Position numbers and translations under genes: made by a program. From Actinomycetes bacterium (lineage in GTDB: Bacteria > Actinomycetota > Acidimicrobiia > Acidimicrobiales > Palsa-688): DNA of 64,000 nucleotides. Shown in pieces: positions 18,440 to 27,441 of this stretch. The notes beneath the pieces are model-generated. The model was given only the letters and a program-made list of their open reading frames with translations. It was not told the DNA's origin and did not search any database. The stretch lies in assembly GCA_021799445.1 (NCBI GenBank), contig JAJZAM010000001.1, positions 30,634-94,633 on the forward strand. The letters are read 5' to 3'. Positions within the stretch are counted from its first letter, which is position 1, and each line of letters starts with the position of its first letter.

Positions 18440-20005
18440 ATGAACGGAGCCCAAGCCCTGCTGCGGACGCTGGTCGCTTCGGGCGTCGACACGTGCTTCA
18501 TGAACCCGGGGACCTCCGAGATGCACTTCGTGGCCGCGTTGGACACAGTGGCGGAAATGCGGCCGGTCCTGGCGCTCTTCGAAGGCGTCGCGTCCGGGGC
18601 CGCTGACGGTTACGCGAGGATGTCCGGCCGTCCCGCTAGCGTACTTTTGCATCTCGGCCCTGGTCTCGCCAACGCCGGTGCGAACTTGCACAACGCCAGG
18701 AGAGCCGCGAGCCCCGTCGTGGCCGTCGTCGGGGACCATGCGACCTACCACGAACGCTTCGACGCCCCCCTGCAGTCCGATATCCGCTCGCTAGCGTCCA
18801 ACTTTTCCGGCTGGTACGCGAGGCCGGCGAGCGTCGACGAGCTGTCCGCGTCGGCGTCGGCCGCGGTCGCCGCCGCTTACGGGCCGCCCGGCAGGGTAGC
18901 GACGCTCGTCCTGCCGGCGGACGTGTCTTGGTCGGACGGCGCCCTAGTGTCACCCCCCGCCCAGCGTGAGCGGCCAGCGAAGATAGACGACGCCACCGTC
19001 GAACGGGCGGCTGCGGCCCTGCGAAGCGGCAGGCCAACGGCTTTCCTTGTCGGCGGGCCGGCCTGCCGGGCCGATCTTCTCGGCCGGGTAGCCTCCGTTG
19101 CGGCGCTCGCCGGCGCTCGGGTGATCTGCGAGACCCTCCCCGCCCGCTTGGAGCGCGGCGGGGGGCGCTTCGAACCGGAACGCCTCGCGTACCTGGCTGA
19201 GATCGCGATGACGCAACTGGAGGGCTTGGAGCACCTGATACTGGTCGGGGCAGCGCCTCCGGTGTCTTTCTTCGCCTACCCGTCCAAGCCGAGCTGGCTT
19301 GTTCCGCCGGGCTGCGAGGTCCACCACTTCGCCAGCAGCTCCGAGGACTGCTCGGCGGGGGTGGACGCGCTGGCCTGCCTGGTCGGTGACGGCAACACCC
19401 GGGGCGCGACGCGGCGGGTTGGCGTCGAGCCGCGGCCGCAAGCGCCCGAGAGCGGTCCCCTGGACAGTCGGACGCTCGGCCAGGCGGTCGCGGCTCTCCT
19501 CCCCGACGATGCGATCGTCTCGGACGAGTCGATAAGCTCCGGCCTCGCGGCGTTCGTCGGGTCGGCATCCGCCGGTCCCCACGACTGGCTGACCTTGAGC
19601 GGCGGGGCTATAGGCCAGGGCTTGCCGCTCGCCCTCGGCGCGGCTGTCGCCTGTCCTGGGCGCAGGGTGCTCGCATTGCAGGCCGACGGGTCGGCGATGT
19701 ACACCCCGCAAGCGTTGTGGAGCATGGCACGCGAAGGGGCAGACGTGACCGTGGTCATCCTCTCCAACCGCAGCTACGCCATCTTGAACATGGAACTTGG
19801 CCGCGTGGAGGCCTCGGCTGGAGGTGACCGGGCGCGCCGGATGCTCGACATAGGCGATCCCGACATCGACTTCGTGGCTCTAGCAGCGGGTTTGGGAGTA
19901 CCGGCCCGCCGCGCTAGCGACGCCGGGGAGCTGTCGGCGGCGCTGGCGGAGTCGTTCGCTACCCCAGGCCCTTCGCTGATCGAGGCTGACCTGCGACGCC
20001 GCTAA
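18440..20005 (+). CDS. thiamine diphosphate-dependent enzyme (acetolactate synthase / benzoylformate decarboxylase-like)
   Basis: 521-residue ThDP enzyme with the three-domain order of the pyruvate oxidase/decarboxylase group. The N-terminal PYR domain contains the catalytic Glu (LFEGVASGAADGYARM) after FMNPGTSEMHF. The C-terminal PP domain has the ThDP/Mg motif beginning ADGSAMYTPQALW and ending ILSNRSY, where the usual GDG is ADG. The central FAD-type domain is poorly conserved. It is commonly annotated as an acetolactate synthase large-subunit homologue, but with no small subunit or ilv genes nearby a 2-keto acid decarboxylase or carboligase is more likely. Confidence 0.8.
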   Translation: MNGAQALLRTLVASGVDTCFMNPGTSEMHFVAALDTVAEMRPVLALFEGVASGAADGYARMSGRPASVLLHLGPGLANAGANLHNARRAASPVVAVVGDHATYHERFDAPLQSDIRSLASNFSGWYARPASVDELSASASAAVAAAYGPPGRVATLVLPADVSWSDGALVSPPAQRERPAKIDDATVERAAAALRSGRPTAFLVGGPACRADLLGRVASVAALAGARVICETLPARLERGGGRFEPERLAYLAEIAMTQLEGLEHLILVGAAPPVSFFAYPSKPSWLVPPGCEVHHFASSSEDCSAGVDALACLVGDGNTRGATRRVGVEPRPQAPESGPLDSRTLGQAVAALLPDDAIVSDESISSGLAAFVGSASAGPHDWLTLSGGAIGQGLPLALGAAVACPGRRVLALQADGSAMYTPQALWSMAREGADVTVVILSNRSYAILNMELGRVEASAGGDRARRMLDIGDPDIDFVALAAGLGVPARRASDAGELSAALAESFATPGPSLIEADLRRR

Positions 20006-20103
20006 TCCTTGACGGTTACTCTAATCCTGGGCGGTAACTCTAGGAGCCAAGGTGACCTTCGGCCCTAGAAAAAAGCCCTACGGTGCCGTATCTTCGGTTA
20101 GCG

Positions 20104-20598
20104 ATGGCAGCAGCGGCAACGGAGCCTCGACGCAGCGCAGTGTTCCTATTCGAGTCGGTCGACGTCGACCGGCCCGCGGGTTCGATCTCGGAGCGGATCT
20201 GCGGAGACGGGCTGTGGTTGGCGCCCCTGGCGACGAGGGCGACCGAGGATGGCACAGCGTTGATATTGAGGATCGGCCCGACGCCGTCCACGTCGGCTGT
20301 CGGCCCGAAGGTGCGGATACTCCTAGGCGGTTGCCGCACACGTGGATCGTCGACGGCTGTGGCCATACGCTGGGAAGCGACCGAATTGCGGTCTGTCTTC
20401 CCGGTACTCGACGGTGACCTCGTGGTCGCGGCTGTGGACGCCGCCAAGAGCAGGGTTACCTTGCAGGCTTCGTACCGGCCGCCGCTCGGACGGCTCGGCG
20501 AGAGGTTCGACCAGGCGCTGATGCACCGTCTGGCCCAGGCGACGGTGCGGTCTTTCCTAGCCCGGGTCGCCGAAAGACTCGAAAGTCAGCCAAACTAG
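20104..20598 (+). CDS. conserved hypothetical protein, possibly SRPBCC-fold
   Basis: Not recognised with confidence. About 164 residues, mixed beta segments followed by a C-terminal amphipathic helix (RLAQATVRSFLARVAERLE), the layout of polyketide-cyclase/SRPBCC-like proteins. The tail resembles the end of the Rrf2-family protein at 40108-41187. Start placed at ATG 20104, with TATCTT at 20089-20094 upstream; an in-frame GTG at 20083 would add seven residues. It is followed after 4 bp by the RNA methyltransferase gene. Confidence 0.55.
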   Translation: MAAAATEPRRSAVFLFESVDVDRPAGSISERICGDGLWLAPLATRATEDGTALILRIGPTPSTSAVGPKVRILLGGCRTRGSSTAVAIRWEATELRSVFPVLDGDLVVAAVDAAKSRVTLQASYRPPLGRLGERFDQALMHRLAQATVRSFLARVAERLESQPN

Positions 20599-20602
20599 CG
20601 GT

Positions 20603-21778
20603 GTGGGTGCCGGCCAGCTCGAGCTCGAAGCCTCGACCATGGCCTCCGACGGAAGGGCGGTAGCCCGGGCGCTCGACGGCAAGGTCACGTTCATCGAAGG
20701 AGCCCTGCCAGGGGAGGTGGTCAGCGTCGAGGTCGTCGACGAGCGCTCTTCGTACCGGTCGGCGGTGCTGCGACGGGTGCTCGAAGCGTCCCCTGACAGG
20801 GTTGAGCCCTCCTGCCCGGCTGTGGCTATGGGATGCGGAGGTTGCCGCTGGCAGCACGTGTCTGTCCAAGCTCAGCGGCGCCTCAAAGAGCTCATGGTCG
20901 GGGAGTCACTAAGACGCATCGCCAGGATCCCCGGACCCACCCCGGCGCTGGTGAAGCCGACTGTCGAGTTGACGCCGTGGCGGTACCGGACCACGGTCCG
21001 GGCGGGAGTCGCCGGCGGCCGGCCGGGTCTTCGTCGAGCGGGCTCGCACGACCTTGTGGCGGTCGCGGACTGCCCGGTGGCTGACGTACCGGTCGCCCGG
21101 ATGCTCGCCACTTTGGAGTTCCCCGGGGCGAGGGAGGTCGTGCTTAGAAGCGGCGCCCGGACCGCCGAGCGGATGGCAGCGCCGACACCGAAAGCCGGCT
21201 TTTCGTCTCTTCCCCCTGGCGTCTCCACCACCCACATACACGAGCGGGCAGGCGGAAGGTTGTGGCGGGTGTCCGCCGGCTCTTTCTTCCAGACCAGACC
21301 AGACGGCGTGGACGCTCTCGCTTCGATGGTGACCGAACTGGCAGGGGAGCTTCCCACGCCGGGACGCGCAGCAGACCTCTACAGCGGCGTCGGGGTGTTC
21401 GCCGGGGTTCTCGCCCAAGCGGGCTGGCAGGTCGCTGCGGTGGAGTGGTCACGGTCGTCTGTCCGTGACGCCCAGCGCAACCTTTCGGGGTTGACAGCCC
21501 GAGTCGTACGTTCCAAGGTGGCCGATTGGACACCGTCGGCGGCGGACTTCGTCGTAGCCGACCCTAGCCGCCAGGGCCTCGGGGTCGGGGGCGCGAGGAC
21601 CGTCGTCGCAACCGGGGCGCCGCTGGTCGCCCTGGTCAGCTGCGACGTGGCGAGCCTCGGACGTGACGCCAAGCTCCTCGTCGACGCCGGGTACCAGCTG
21701 AGGTCGGCCACCCCGGTCGACATGTTCCCCCACACAGCTCACGTGGAGGTTCTGAGCGTGTTCCAAAAGCCGGCTTGA
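20603..21778 (+). CDS. TrmA/RlmD-family RNA (uracil-5-)-methyltransferase
   Basis: SAM-dependent methyltransferase of 391 residues. An N-terminal TRAM-like beta-barrel (about 1-60) is followed by an iron-sulfur cysteine cluster (CPAVAMGCGGCRWQH). The SAM-binding region is AADLYSGVGVFAGVLA, and the catalytic Cys lies in VALVSCDVASLGRDAKLL near the C-terminus with the general-base region FPHTAHVEVLSVF. Usual DPPR is DPSR here. The target could be rRNA or tRNA U5; the Fe-S motif favours the RlmD/RlmCD branch. GTG start; TAGCGGT lies just upstream. Confidence 0.87.
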   Translation: MGAGQLELEASTMASDGRAVARALDGKVTFIEGALPGEVVSVEVVDERSSYRSAVLRRVLEASPDRVEPSCPAVAMGCGGCRWQHVSVQAQRRLKELMVGESLRRIARIPGPTPALVKPTVELTPWRYRTTVRAGVAGGRPGLRRAGSHDLVAVADCPVADVPVARMLATLEFPGAREVVLRSGARTAERMAAPTPKAGFSSLPPGVSTTHIHERAGGRLWRVSAGSFFQTRPDGVDALASMVTELAGELPTPGRAADLYSGVGVFAGVLAQAGWQVAAVEWSRSSVRDAQRNLSGLTARVVRSKVADWTPSAADFVVADPSRQGLGVGGARTVVATGAPLVALVSCDVASLGRDAKLLVDAGYQLRSATPVDMFPHTAHVEVLSVFQKPA

Positions 21779-21806
21779 CCGGGCTTTCGCTCAGGTCCGC
21801 TCCAAA

Positions 21807-22763
21807 TCAGATCCTCTCCAAAGCAACACCGTCGAAGAGCGGCGCGACGTTCAGGCTCTCCAAGTCGGCTTGCATCTCCGCTTGCGAGGGGACCGGCCAA
21901 GGGTTAGAAGCTGCCTGCAGAGTCATTTCGAGCAGGCCCATGTCGCTGGACGAGTTCAAGAACACCTGAGGGTTGCCGAGCACGAAGCGTACAGCTCGGG
22001 TCAGTTCCTCCCCGGGGGGCAGCGGCTGGTACCAGCTGTGGCGGACACCGTCGTGATCGGCCGGCCAGCGCCGCCGGGCCAGCGACTTGATCGTCTGGAC
22101 AGCGACGTTACGCTCGGCGCAGACCTCCAGCAGCGCTTCGGCGTCGCGGCGGTAGTCGGCGTTGGAGAGCAGTGCGAAGTTGTAGGGCAACAGCACCGAG
22201 TCGAAGTCGTATCGTTGCAGGCTGCGCAGATGCATGCCGGGTATGCGCAGACCGTGCCCGGTGACCCCGACGAAGCGGGTGAGCCCCTCCCGCTTGGCGG
22301 CGAGAAGCCCTTCAAGAGCCCCGCCGGGGGAGAGGGCCAGCTCCCACTCGTCGTCCTCGACGAGGTTGTGAAGTTGTATCAAGTCGACCGAGTCCACACC
22401 GAGACGCTCAAGCGACCGCTCCAGGCTTCTGCGCGCTCCGTCAGCGTCGCGCTGTCCAGTCTTGGTCGCCAGGAAAACCTCGTGGCGGTGCGTAGCTAGC
22501 CAAGGAGCCAGGCGAAGCTCCGACTCGCCGTAGTCGGCAGCAGTGTCGATGTGGTTCACACCGTAGGAGGCGATTAGCTCCAGGTAGCGGTCCGTGGTCT
22601 CTTGGCTGGCTCTGCCCAGGCCCGCAGCTCCGAAAATGACCCTCGTGCTTAGATGCCCGGTCCTGCCGAAAGGGACCTTTGCGATCCCCGACGCGGTTTC
22701 GCCGACCTGGCCGGCGTTCGGTTCGCTTCGTTGGGGTCCACTGGTCCGCGTTGAGTCGGTCAT
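21807..22763 (-). CDS. aldo/keto reductase
   Basis: NADPH-dependent aldo/keto reductase of 318 residues with catalytic Asp-Tyr (HIDTAADYGESE), Lys (FLATKTG) and His (DLIQLHNL) in the expected order. The C-terminal third is that of the shorter bacterial AKRs. The ATG overlaps the hrpA stop by 4 bp (ATGA), so it is translated as the third gene of the XRE-hrpA-AKR operon; a TATGGT hexamer six bases upstream could also give a separate leaderless transcript. Substrate unknown. Confidence 0.87.
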   Translation of the reverse strand: MTDSTRTSGPQRSEPNAGQVGETASGIAKVPFGRTGHLSTRVIFGAAGLGRASQETTDRYLELIASYGVNHIDTAADYGESELRLAPWLATHRHEVFLATKTGQRDADGARRSLERSLERLGVDSVDLIQLHNLVEDDEWELALSPGGALEGLLAAKREGLTRFVGVTGHGLRIPGMHLRSLQRYDFDSVLLPYNFALLSNADYRRDAEALLEVCAERNVAVQTIKSLARRRWPADHDGVRHSWYQPLPPGEELTRAVRFVLGNPQVFLNSSSDMGLLEMTLQAASNPWPVPSQAEMQADLESLNVAPLFDGVALERI

Positions 22764-25700
22764 GCCCCCACCATAGAGCCCGATGGGGGTGCCGCGCTCC
22801 TCAAAGCACGCCAGATGCGCTCCTCGCTGACCGGTACGGCGGTGCCGAGCGGCTGGGCCCACAGCGAAACCCTCAACTCCTCGATCATCCAGCGTGCCTC
22901 GGCAAGCGCCGCCGAAGCGTGGGAGTCCAGGAGCTTCTCGTAAAAGTCCGTAAGCCGGTCCGTCACCGCCTGGCGGGCCTGATCCCGTCGCAGGTCCCCC
23001 GGCAGCAGCTCAAGGCGTCTCGACGCGGCGTCGAGGTAGCGGGGAAGGTGCTCGACGCGCTGGGTTCCGGTCACCGTTATAAAACCGGGGAACACGAGGC
23101 CCCTCAACTGGCGTCGGACGTCGGAGAGGCTCGGCGTCAGCCGACCGGAGTGCTCAGAGGACTCGAGCGCTGTCAAAGCCGCCTCAACGGCGACCGCTTT
23201 GCGGTAGACGGACGCAGCCAGCCTTACGAGCGCTTCGAGCCGGGTGGTGTAAGCCTCGCTCACCTGGGCTGCGAGAAGCTCGAAGCTGGCTCGACGGAAG
23301 GTGGGTCCCCCGTTGGCGATGAGGGCGTCGTCGACTAGCGCTGAAGCGGCGTCGTGGATGACCTCTTTCGGGGAGGTTCCGGCTCGGCGAATACAACCAA
23401 CCGCGTCTTTGGGCAGTCGCCGCTCGATGTGATCGACGGGCGGGGGGGTTGTTAGTTGCAGCAGGCGCCGGGTGCCTTGCCACATGTTGAGCGCTTGATC
23501 CCGCCGCGAAGCGAAAAGGCGAACCCCGACCGTCAGCCCTTCGTCGACGAGCCCCGGGAAGACCCGGAGGGTGTCGCGTTCTAAGATGTCTGGCAGGTCG
23601 TCTAGCTCCCAGGACACGAGACCGGAGCTTTCGACGCCCGGAAGCTGCGCTCTCGCCGCGGCCAGGAAAGATTCGGTCAGGTCCTGCTGGGCCGCTGCGA
23701 GATCTTTGGTGTAGCACAGCGTCGACCCGTCCACTCCGATCACCTCGAAGCCGACCCTGAGATGACCCGGAAGGCGATCGAGGTCGAACATGTCAAGCGT
23801 GACAGCTTCGCCGCTGATGCGCGAAAGACCTTCGGCTATCGCCGCCAGGAAGCCCCGGCCGTTCCTTGCGCTGACATCCCCGGTGGTCTCGGCGGCTTCG
23901 ATGAGCATGTCCGCCGTGTCGTCGGTGCCGGCGATGCTGCGCCGGACGGACTTGGGCGCGAGGTGTATCAAGGCGCGCACCAGTTCGCGGCGCAACCCGG
24001 GGATGTGACCTTCGAACGCTGCTGCGTCGAGGCGGTTCAACGCCACCAGAGGCGTCTGGACTGTCACCCCGTCGTCGGCTTCGCCTGGGGCGTACCGGTA
24101 ACGAAGTCGAAGTCTGAGCCCGTCGGTCTCCCACCAGTCCGGGTAGTCCGAAAGTCGCAGCGGAAGGACCTCGGGATCGACTATCACCGACAGAGGCGGT
24201 CGCAAAGGGTCGAAGTCGGCGGTCTTGGTGTGCCTCCACCACCGCTCGAGACGGCGGGTGCCTGTGACGTCGGCCGGTAGGATCGTATCGTAGAAGGCTT
24301 GGAGGGCGTCGTCGCCGGCGTACACGTCCCGGCGGCGTAGCCGATCTGCCAGGCGGCCGAGTGCCGCGATCCGCTTGCGGGTGTCTTCTAGCACCGAGAG
24401 ACGCAGAGGCGATTCTCCCTCGATTAGGGCGTGGTATATCAGCAGCCTTCGGGCTTCGGCGGGGTCGACGCGAGCCAGAGCGGCTCTGCGCCCGTCGACT
24501 ACTACAAGCCCGAGAATGGTGACGCGTTCGGTGGTGAAGGCCTCGCCGCGCGACGCGTCCCAAAGGGCGTCCCCGTAGGAGCGCTGCGCAAGGTGAGAGC
24601 CGGCCGCTTCCACCCAGGAGGGCTGCACGGCCGCTGCGCTGTGAGCCCAGATGCCCTCGGTCTCTACCAGCGAGCCGGCGAGCACCCATGGGGCGGAGCG
24701 TTTCGCCAGGCAAGAGGCTCTGCTAATCCTCCACCTCGTGTTGCGAGTCCCCTGATAGTCCCTGCGAAGGCGGTCGCGCCTGCCGACGTTCGACAAAAGA
24801 CCGGGGAGCATCGCCCGGTGGATGCTGTCGGACGGCGCCGGAGCCGAGTTCGCGTGAAGGCCCTCGGCGCGGTAGGCCTGGCGTATCTGGCTGACAAGAT
24901 CCTGCCATTCGCGAACCCGCAGGACGTTCAGGAACTCCGCCCGGCAGCGCCGCCGGAACGCGTTGCCTGACATGCCCGTCCCCACTTCCGAGAGGTACTC
25001 CCACAGTCGCAGCAGCCCGAGGAAATCGGAGTCGCCAGCGTCGAAGCGGCTGTGCATCTGCTGGGCCTTGTCTCGCTCGTCGGCGGGAACCTCGCGGGGA
25101 TCTTGTATCGACAAAGCAGCGGCTATCACCGTCACTTCTCTAAGGCAGCCCAGGCGGTCGCCTTCTACGACCATCCGAGCGAGCCGCGGGTCCAACGGCA
25201 GCCGTGCCATGCGCCGGCCGACCGGCGTGACCCGCCATTCGCCGCCGTGGTGTTCTATCGCCCCTAACTCTTGGAGCACGCCTCTAGCGTCGGAGATCGA
25301 ACGCCTATCCGGGGGCGTCATGAAGGGGAAGTCCTCGACGGCCCCGAGTCCCGTGGTGATCATGGTCAAAAGCACTGACGCCAGGTTCGTTCGAAGGATC
25401 TCAGGGTCGGTGTACTCAGCCCTGGACAGGTAGTCTTCGCGTGAGTAGAGCCTGACGCAGATTCCCGGGGCGACCCGGCCGCAGCGACCGGCCCGCTGGT
25501 CGGCAGAGGCGCGGGAGATCGCCTCGATCGGCAGACGCTGAACTTTGCTTCGATGACTGAACCGCGAGATCCTCGCAAGCCCGGTGTCCACTACGAAGCG
25601 GATGCCCGGCACCGTGAGAGACGTCTCAGCGACGTTGGTGGCGACAACCACCCGCCGCTTGTCGTGAGGTCGGAACACTTTGTGGGACTCCGCCGTCGAC

Positions 25701-26674
25701 AGCCGAGAATAAAGGGGCAGTATTTCCAGTTCGCCTGCGCTGCGGGATCGCAATGCCTCTGTGGCGTCGCGAATGTCGCGCTCGCCGGGTACGAAAACGA
25801 GCACGTCTCCCGGTCCCGTAGCGCACAGCTCGCCTACCGCATCGCAGATCGCCTCGTTGATGTCGGCGTTTTTGTCGAAGCTGCCGTGCGCACCGCCGGC
25901 GGTGCGAGCTCGGCTCGTCTCCGCCTCAAAAGTGCCGGAGCCCGACGGGAGATCAGAGTCCTCTAAGGGGCCACCGGGCGGTCGGTAGCGGATCTGTATC
26001 GGATAGCTGCGGCCGGAAACCTCGATGACGGGAGCATCGAAGTGGCTGGCGAAGCGGTAGGTGTCGATGGTCGCCGAGGTGACGATCAGCTTCAAGTCGG
26101 GCCTGCGGGGCAGGATCCGGGTCAGGTAACCGACAAGGAAGTCGACGTTGAGGCTTCGCTCGTGTGCTTCGTCGACGATGATCGTGTCGTAAGCCCGCAG
26201 AAGTCGGTCCCGGCGGACCTCGGCGAGCAGCACGCCGTCGGTCATCACCTTCACCATCGTGGCCGGACTGACGCGGTCGTCGAATCGGACGGCGTACCCT
26301 ACTGCGCCGCCGAGCGGCACTTTGAGCTCCTCTGCGAGGCGCTCGGCGACCGACCGGGCCGCTATCCTCCGGGGCTGCGTGTGTCCTATCATCGCGGCCC
26401 GTCCCCGGCCCAGCTCCAGGCACATCTTGGCCAGCTGGGTGGTCTTGCCCGAACCCGTCTCGCCTGCGACGATGACCACCTGGTTGTCGGCTAGGGCCGC
26501 TTTGATCTCGGCTCGTTTCGCCGCCACGGGGAGGTGCTCGGGATAGGAGATCGGTGGCGGCTCGGGCGGATCAGCCGACCTTGGCGGGCGCTGGGGCCGA
26601 CCGGAGAGCGAACCCGCCCGTGGCTGGCGGCGGCGGGGAAGGCCGGGGCTTTCGGGTTGTCGGTCCTGGCTCAC
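22760..26674 (-). CDS. hrpA: ATP-dependent RNA helicase HrpA
   Basis: DEAH-box RNA helicase of 1304 residues, the full HrpA length. Walker A is GETGSGKTTQ near residue 72, the DEAH box is DEAHERSLN, motif III is TSATID, and motif VI is SADQRAGRCGRVAPG. The winged-helix and ratchet domains are followed by the large C-terminal HrpA-specific region (DUF3418). HrpA resolves stalled or collided ribosomes in Escherichia coli. GTG start four bases after the upstream regulator stop. A basic, Pro/Arg-rich N-terminal 40 residues precedes the helicase core. Confidence 0.95.
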   Translation of the reverse strand: MSQDRQPESPGLPRRRQPRAGSLSGRPQRPPRSADPPEPPPISYPEHLPVAAKRAEIKAALADNQVVIVAGETGSGKTTQLAKMCLELGRGRAAMIGHTQPRRIAARSVAERLAEELKVPLGGAVGYAVRFDDRVSPATMVKVMTDGVLLAEVRRDRLLRAYDTIIVDEAHERSLNVDFLVGYLTRILPRRPDLKLIVTSATIDTYRFASHFDAPVIEVSGRSYPIQIRYRPPGGPLEDSDLPSGSGTFEAETSRARTAGGAHGSFDKNADINEAICDAVGELCATGPGDVLVFVPGERDIRDATEALRSRSAGELEILPLYSRLSTAESHKVFRPHDKRRVVVATNVAETSLTVPGIRFVVDTGLARISRFSHRSKVQRLPIEAISRASADQRAGRCGRVAPGICVRLYSREDYLSRAEYTDPEILRTNLASVLLTMITTGLGAVEDFPFMTPPDRRSISDARGVLQELGAIEHHGGEWRVTPVGRRMARLPLDPRLARMVVEGDRLGCLREVTVIAAALSIQDPREVPADERDKAQQMHSRFDAGDSDFLGLLRLWEYLSEVGTGMSGNAFRRRCRAEFLNVLRVREWQDLVSQIRQAYRAEGLHANSAPAPSDSIHRAMLPGLLSNVGRRDRLRRDYQGTRNTRWRISRASCLAKRSAPWVLAGSLVETEGIWAHSAAAVQPSWVEAAGSHLAQRSYGDALWDASRGEAFTTERVTILGLVVVDGRRAALARVDPAEARRLLIYHALIEGESPLRLSVLEDTRKRIAALGRLADRLRRRDVYAGDDALQAFYDTILPADVTGTRRLERWWRHTKTADFDPLRPPLSVIVDPEVLPLRLSDYPDWWETDGLRLRLRYRYAPGEADDGVTVQTPLVALNRLDAAAFEGHIPGLRRELVRALIHLAPKSVRRSIAGTDDTADMLIEAAETTGDVSARNGRGFLAAIAEGLSRISGEAVTLDMFDLDRLPGHLRVGFEVIGVDGSTLCYTKDLAAAQQDLTESFLAAARAQLPGVESSGLVSWELDDLPDILERDTLRVFPGLVDEGLTVGVRLFASRRDQALNMWQGTRRLLQLTTPPPVDHIERRLPKDAVGCIRRAGTSPKEVIHDAASALVDDALIANGGPTFRRASFELLAAQVSEAYTTRLEALVRLAASVYRKAVAVEAALTALESSEHSGRLTPSLSDVRRQLRGLVFPGFITVTGTQRVEHLPRYLDAASRRLELLPGDLRRDQARQAVTDRLTDFYEKLLDSHASAALAEARWMIEELRVSLWAQPLGTAVPVSEERIWRALRSAAPPSGSMVGA

Positions 26675-26677
26675 CGG

Positions 26678-27328
26678 CTAGTCCTCGGCTGGCCCGGCTT
26701 CGCCGGGGCTCCCGGCAGGTCCGCTAGCTTCGAAGGCCCCGACGTTTCGTGTCGCGGTGTTCGTCACGAGCCTGGTGAAAGCAACCGTAATGGCGGTCGG
26801 GTTGACGTAAGAGTAGTTACGGTCCGACGGCAGCCTAAGGTAACTGCCCGAGGCGAGCGGGTAGCAGCGCCCTTCGACCTCGACGTGGAGCGTGCCGGCC
26901 GACACGAGGAGGCACTCCTCGCTGCCGGGGGGGTCCGGGTCGGCGTCGTAGCGAGCTCCGGGGGCCAGTTCCCAACTCCACATCTCCGCACCGCTAAGCG
27001 ACGCGTACGAGACCAAAAGTCGGGCGCTGCTGCCCGCATCGTCCTGCCAGATCGGGGACACCTCGCCGAAGCGCTCCGCTACAAAGGGGGCCGCCTCTCG
27101 TTCGGTTACGAGCTCGCCGAAGGTGCTCCCCAAAGCGAGGGCGAGCTTGTCCAAGGTCCCGAGGCTGACGTTGGCTTCTCCAGCTTCGAGTGAGATTATC
27201 GTGCGGCGACTCACTCCTGATTGACGGCTGAGCTTGTCCAAGGTGAGGCCCTGGTCCAAGCGCATAGCTCTGATACGGCGTCCTACTTGTTGTATCACAG
27301 GCGTAACGTGTCTTTCGGGGGAGGGCAC
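26678..27328 (-). CDS. XRE-family transcriptional regulator with C-terminal cupin domain
   Basis: 216 residues. The helix-turn-helix spans about residues 14-70 (IRAMRLDQGLTLDKLSRQSGV, then ISLEAGEANVSLGTLDKLALAL). A cupin domain follows (PDPPGSEECLLVSAGTLHVEVEG), which probably binds a small ligand as in PuuR-type regulators. It is first in an operon with hrpA and the aldo/keto reductase, and divergent from the EamA exporter, whose promoter carries an 18-bp near-palindrome. GTG at 27328 is used; GTG at 27298 is an alternative. Neither has a clear Shine-Dalgarno. Confidence 0.85.
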   Translation of the reverse strand: MPSPERHVTPVIQQVGRRIRAMRLDQGLTLDKLSRQSGVSRRTIISLEAGEANVSLGTLDKLALALGSTFGELVTEREAAPFVAERFGEVSPIWQDDAGSSARLLVSYASLSGAEMWSWELAPGARYDADPDPPGSEECLLVSAGTLHVEVEGRCYPLASGSYLRLPSDRNYSYVNPTAITVAFTRLVTNTATRNVGAFEASGPAGSPGEAGPAED

Positions 27329-27420
27329 CTAAAGAGTCTGTCGCATCGCCGACCTGCGAAGAGCTGGTCGGAGCAACCGTCGGGATCGCAACCGCCAACT
27401 AGCGGCCGGTTCCATCAAAA

Positions 27421-27438
27421 AGTGTAATATACTGCACT
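27421..27438 (+). promoter_or_regulatory. near-palindrome over the EamA transporter promoter
   Basis: AGTGTAATATACTGCACT is symmetric at most positions and contains TATACT (27428-27433), which ends eight bases before the transporter ATG. An operator overlapping the -10 element is expected for repression, with the divergent XRE-cupin protein the obvious candidate. Confidence 0.5.
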
Positions 27439-27441
27439 GCT

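Noticed and set aside
18440-20005. Acetolactate synthase of branched-chain amino acid synthesis (ilvB)
   Set aside because: No ilvN or ilvC partner nearby, and the ThDP motif and divergent middle domain suit a decarboxylase-like relative better.
22679-26546. Many long open frames on the plus strand through the hrpA region
   Set aside because: They are antisense shadows of a 1304-residue helicase with all motifs intact; high GC makes such frames common.
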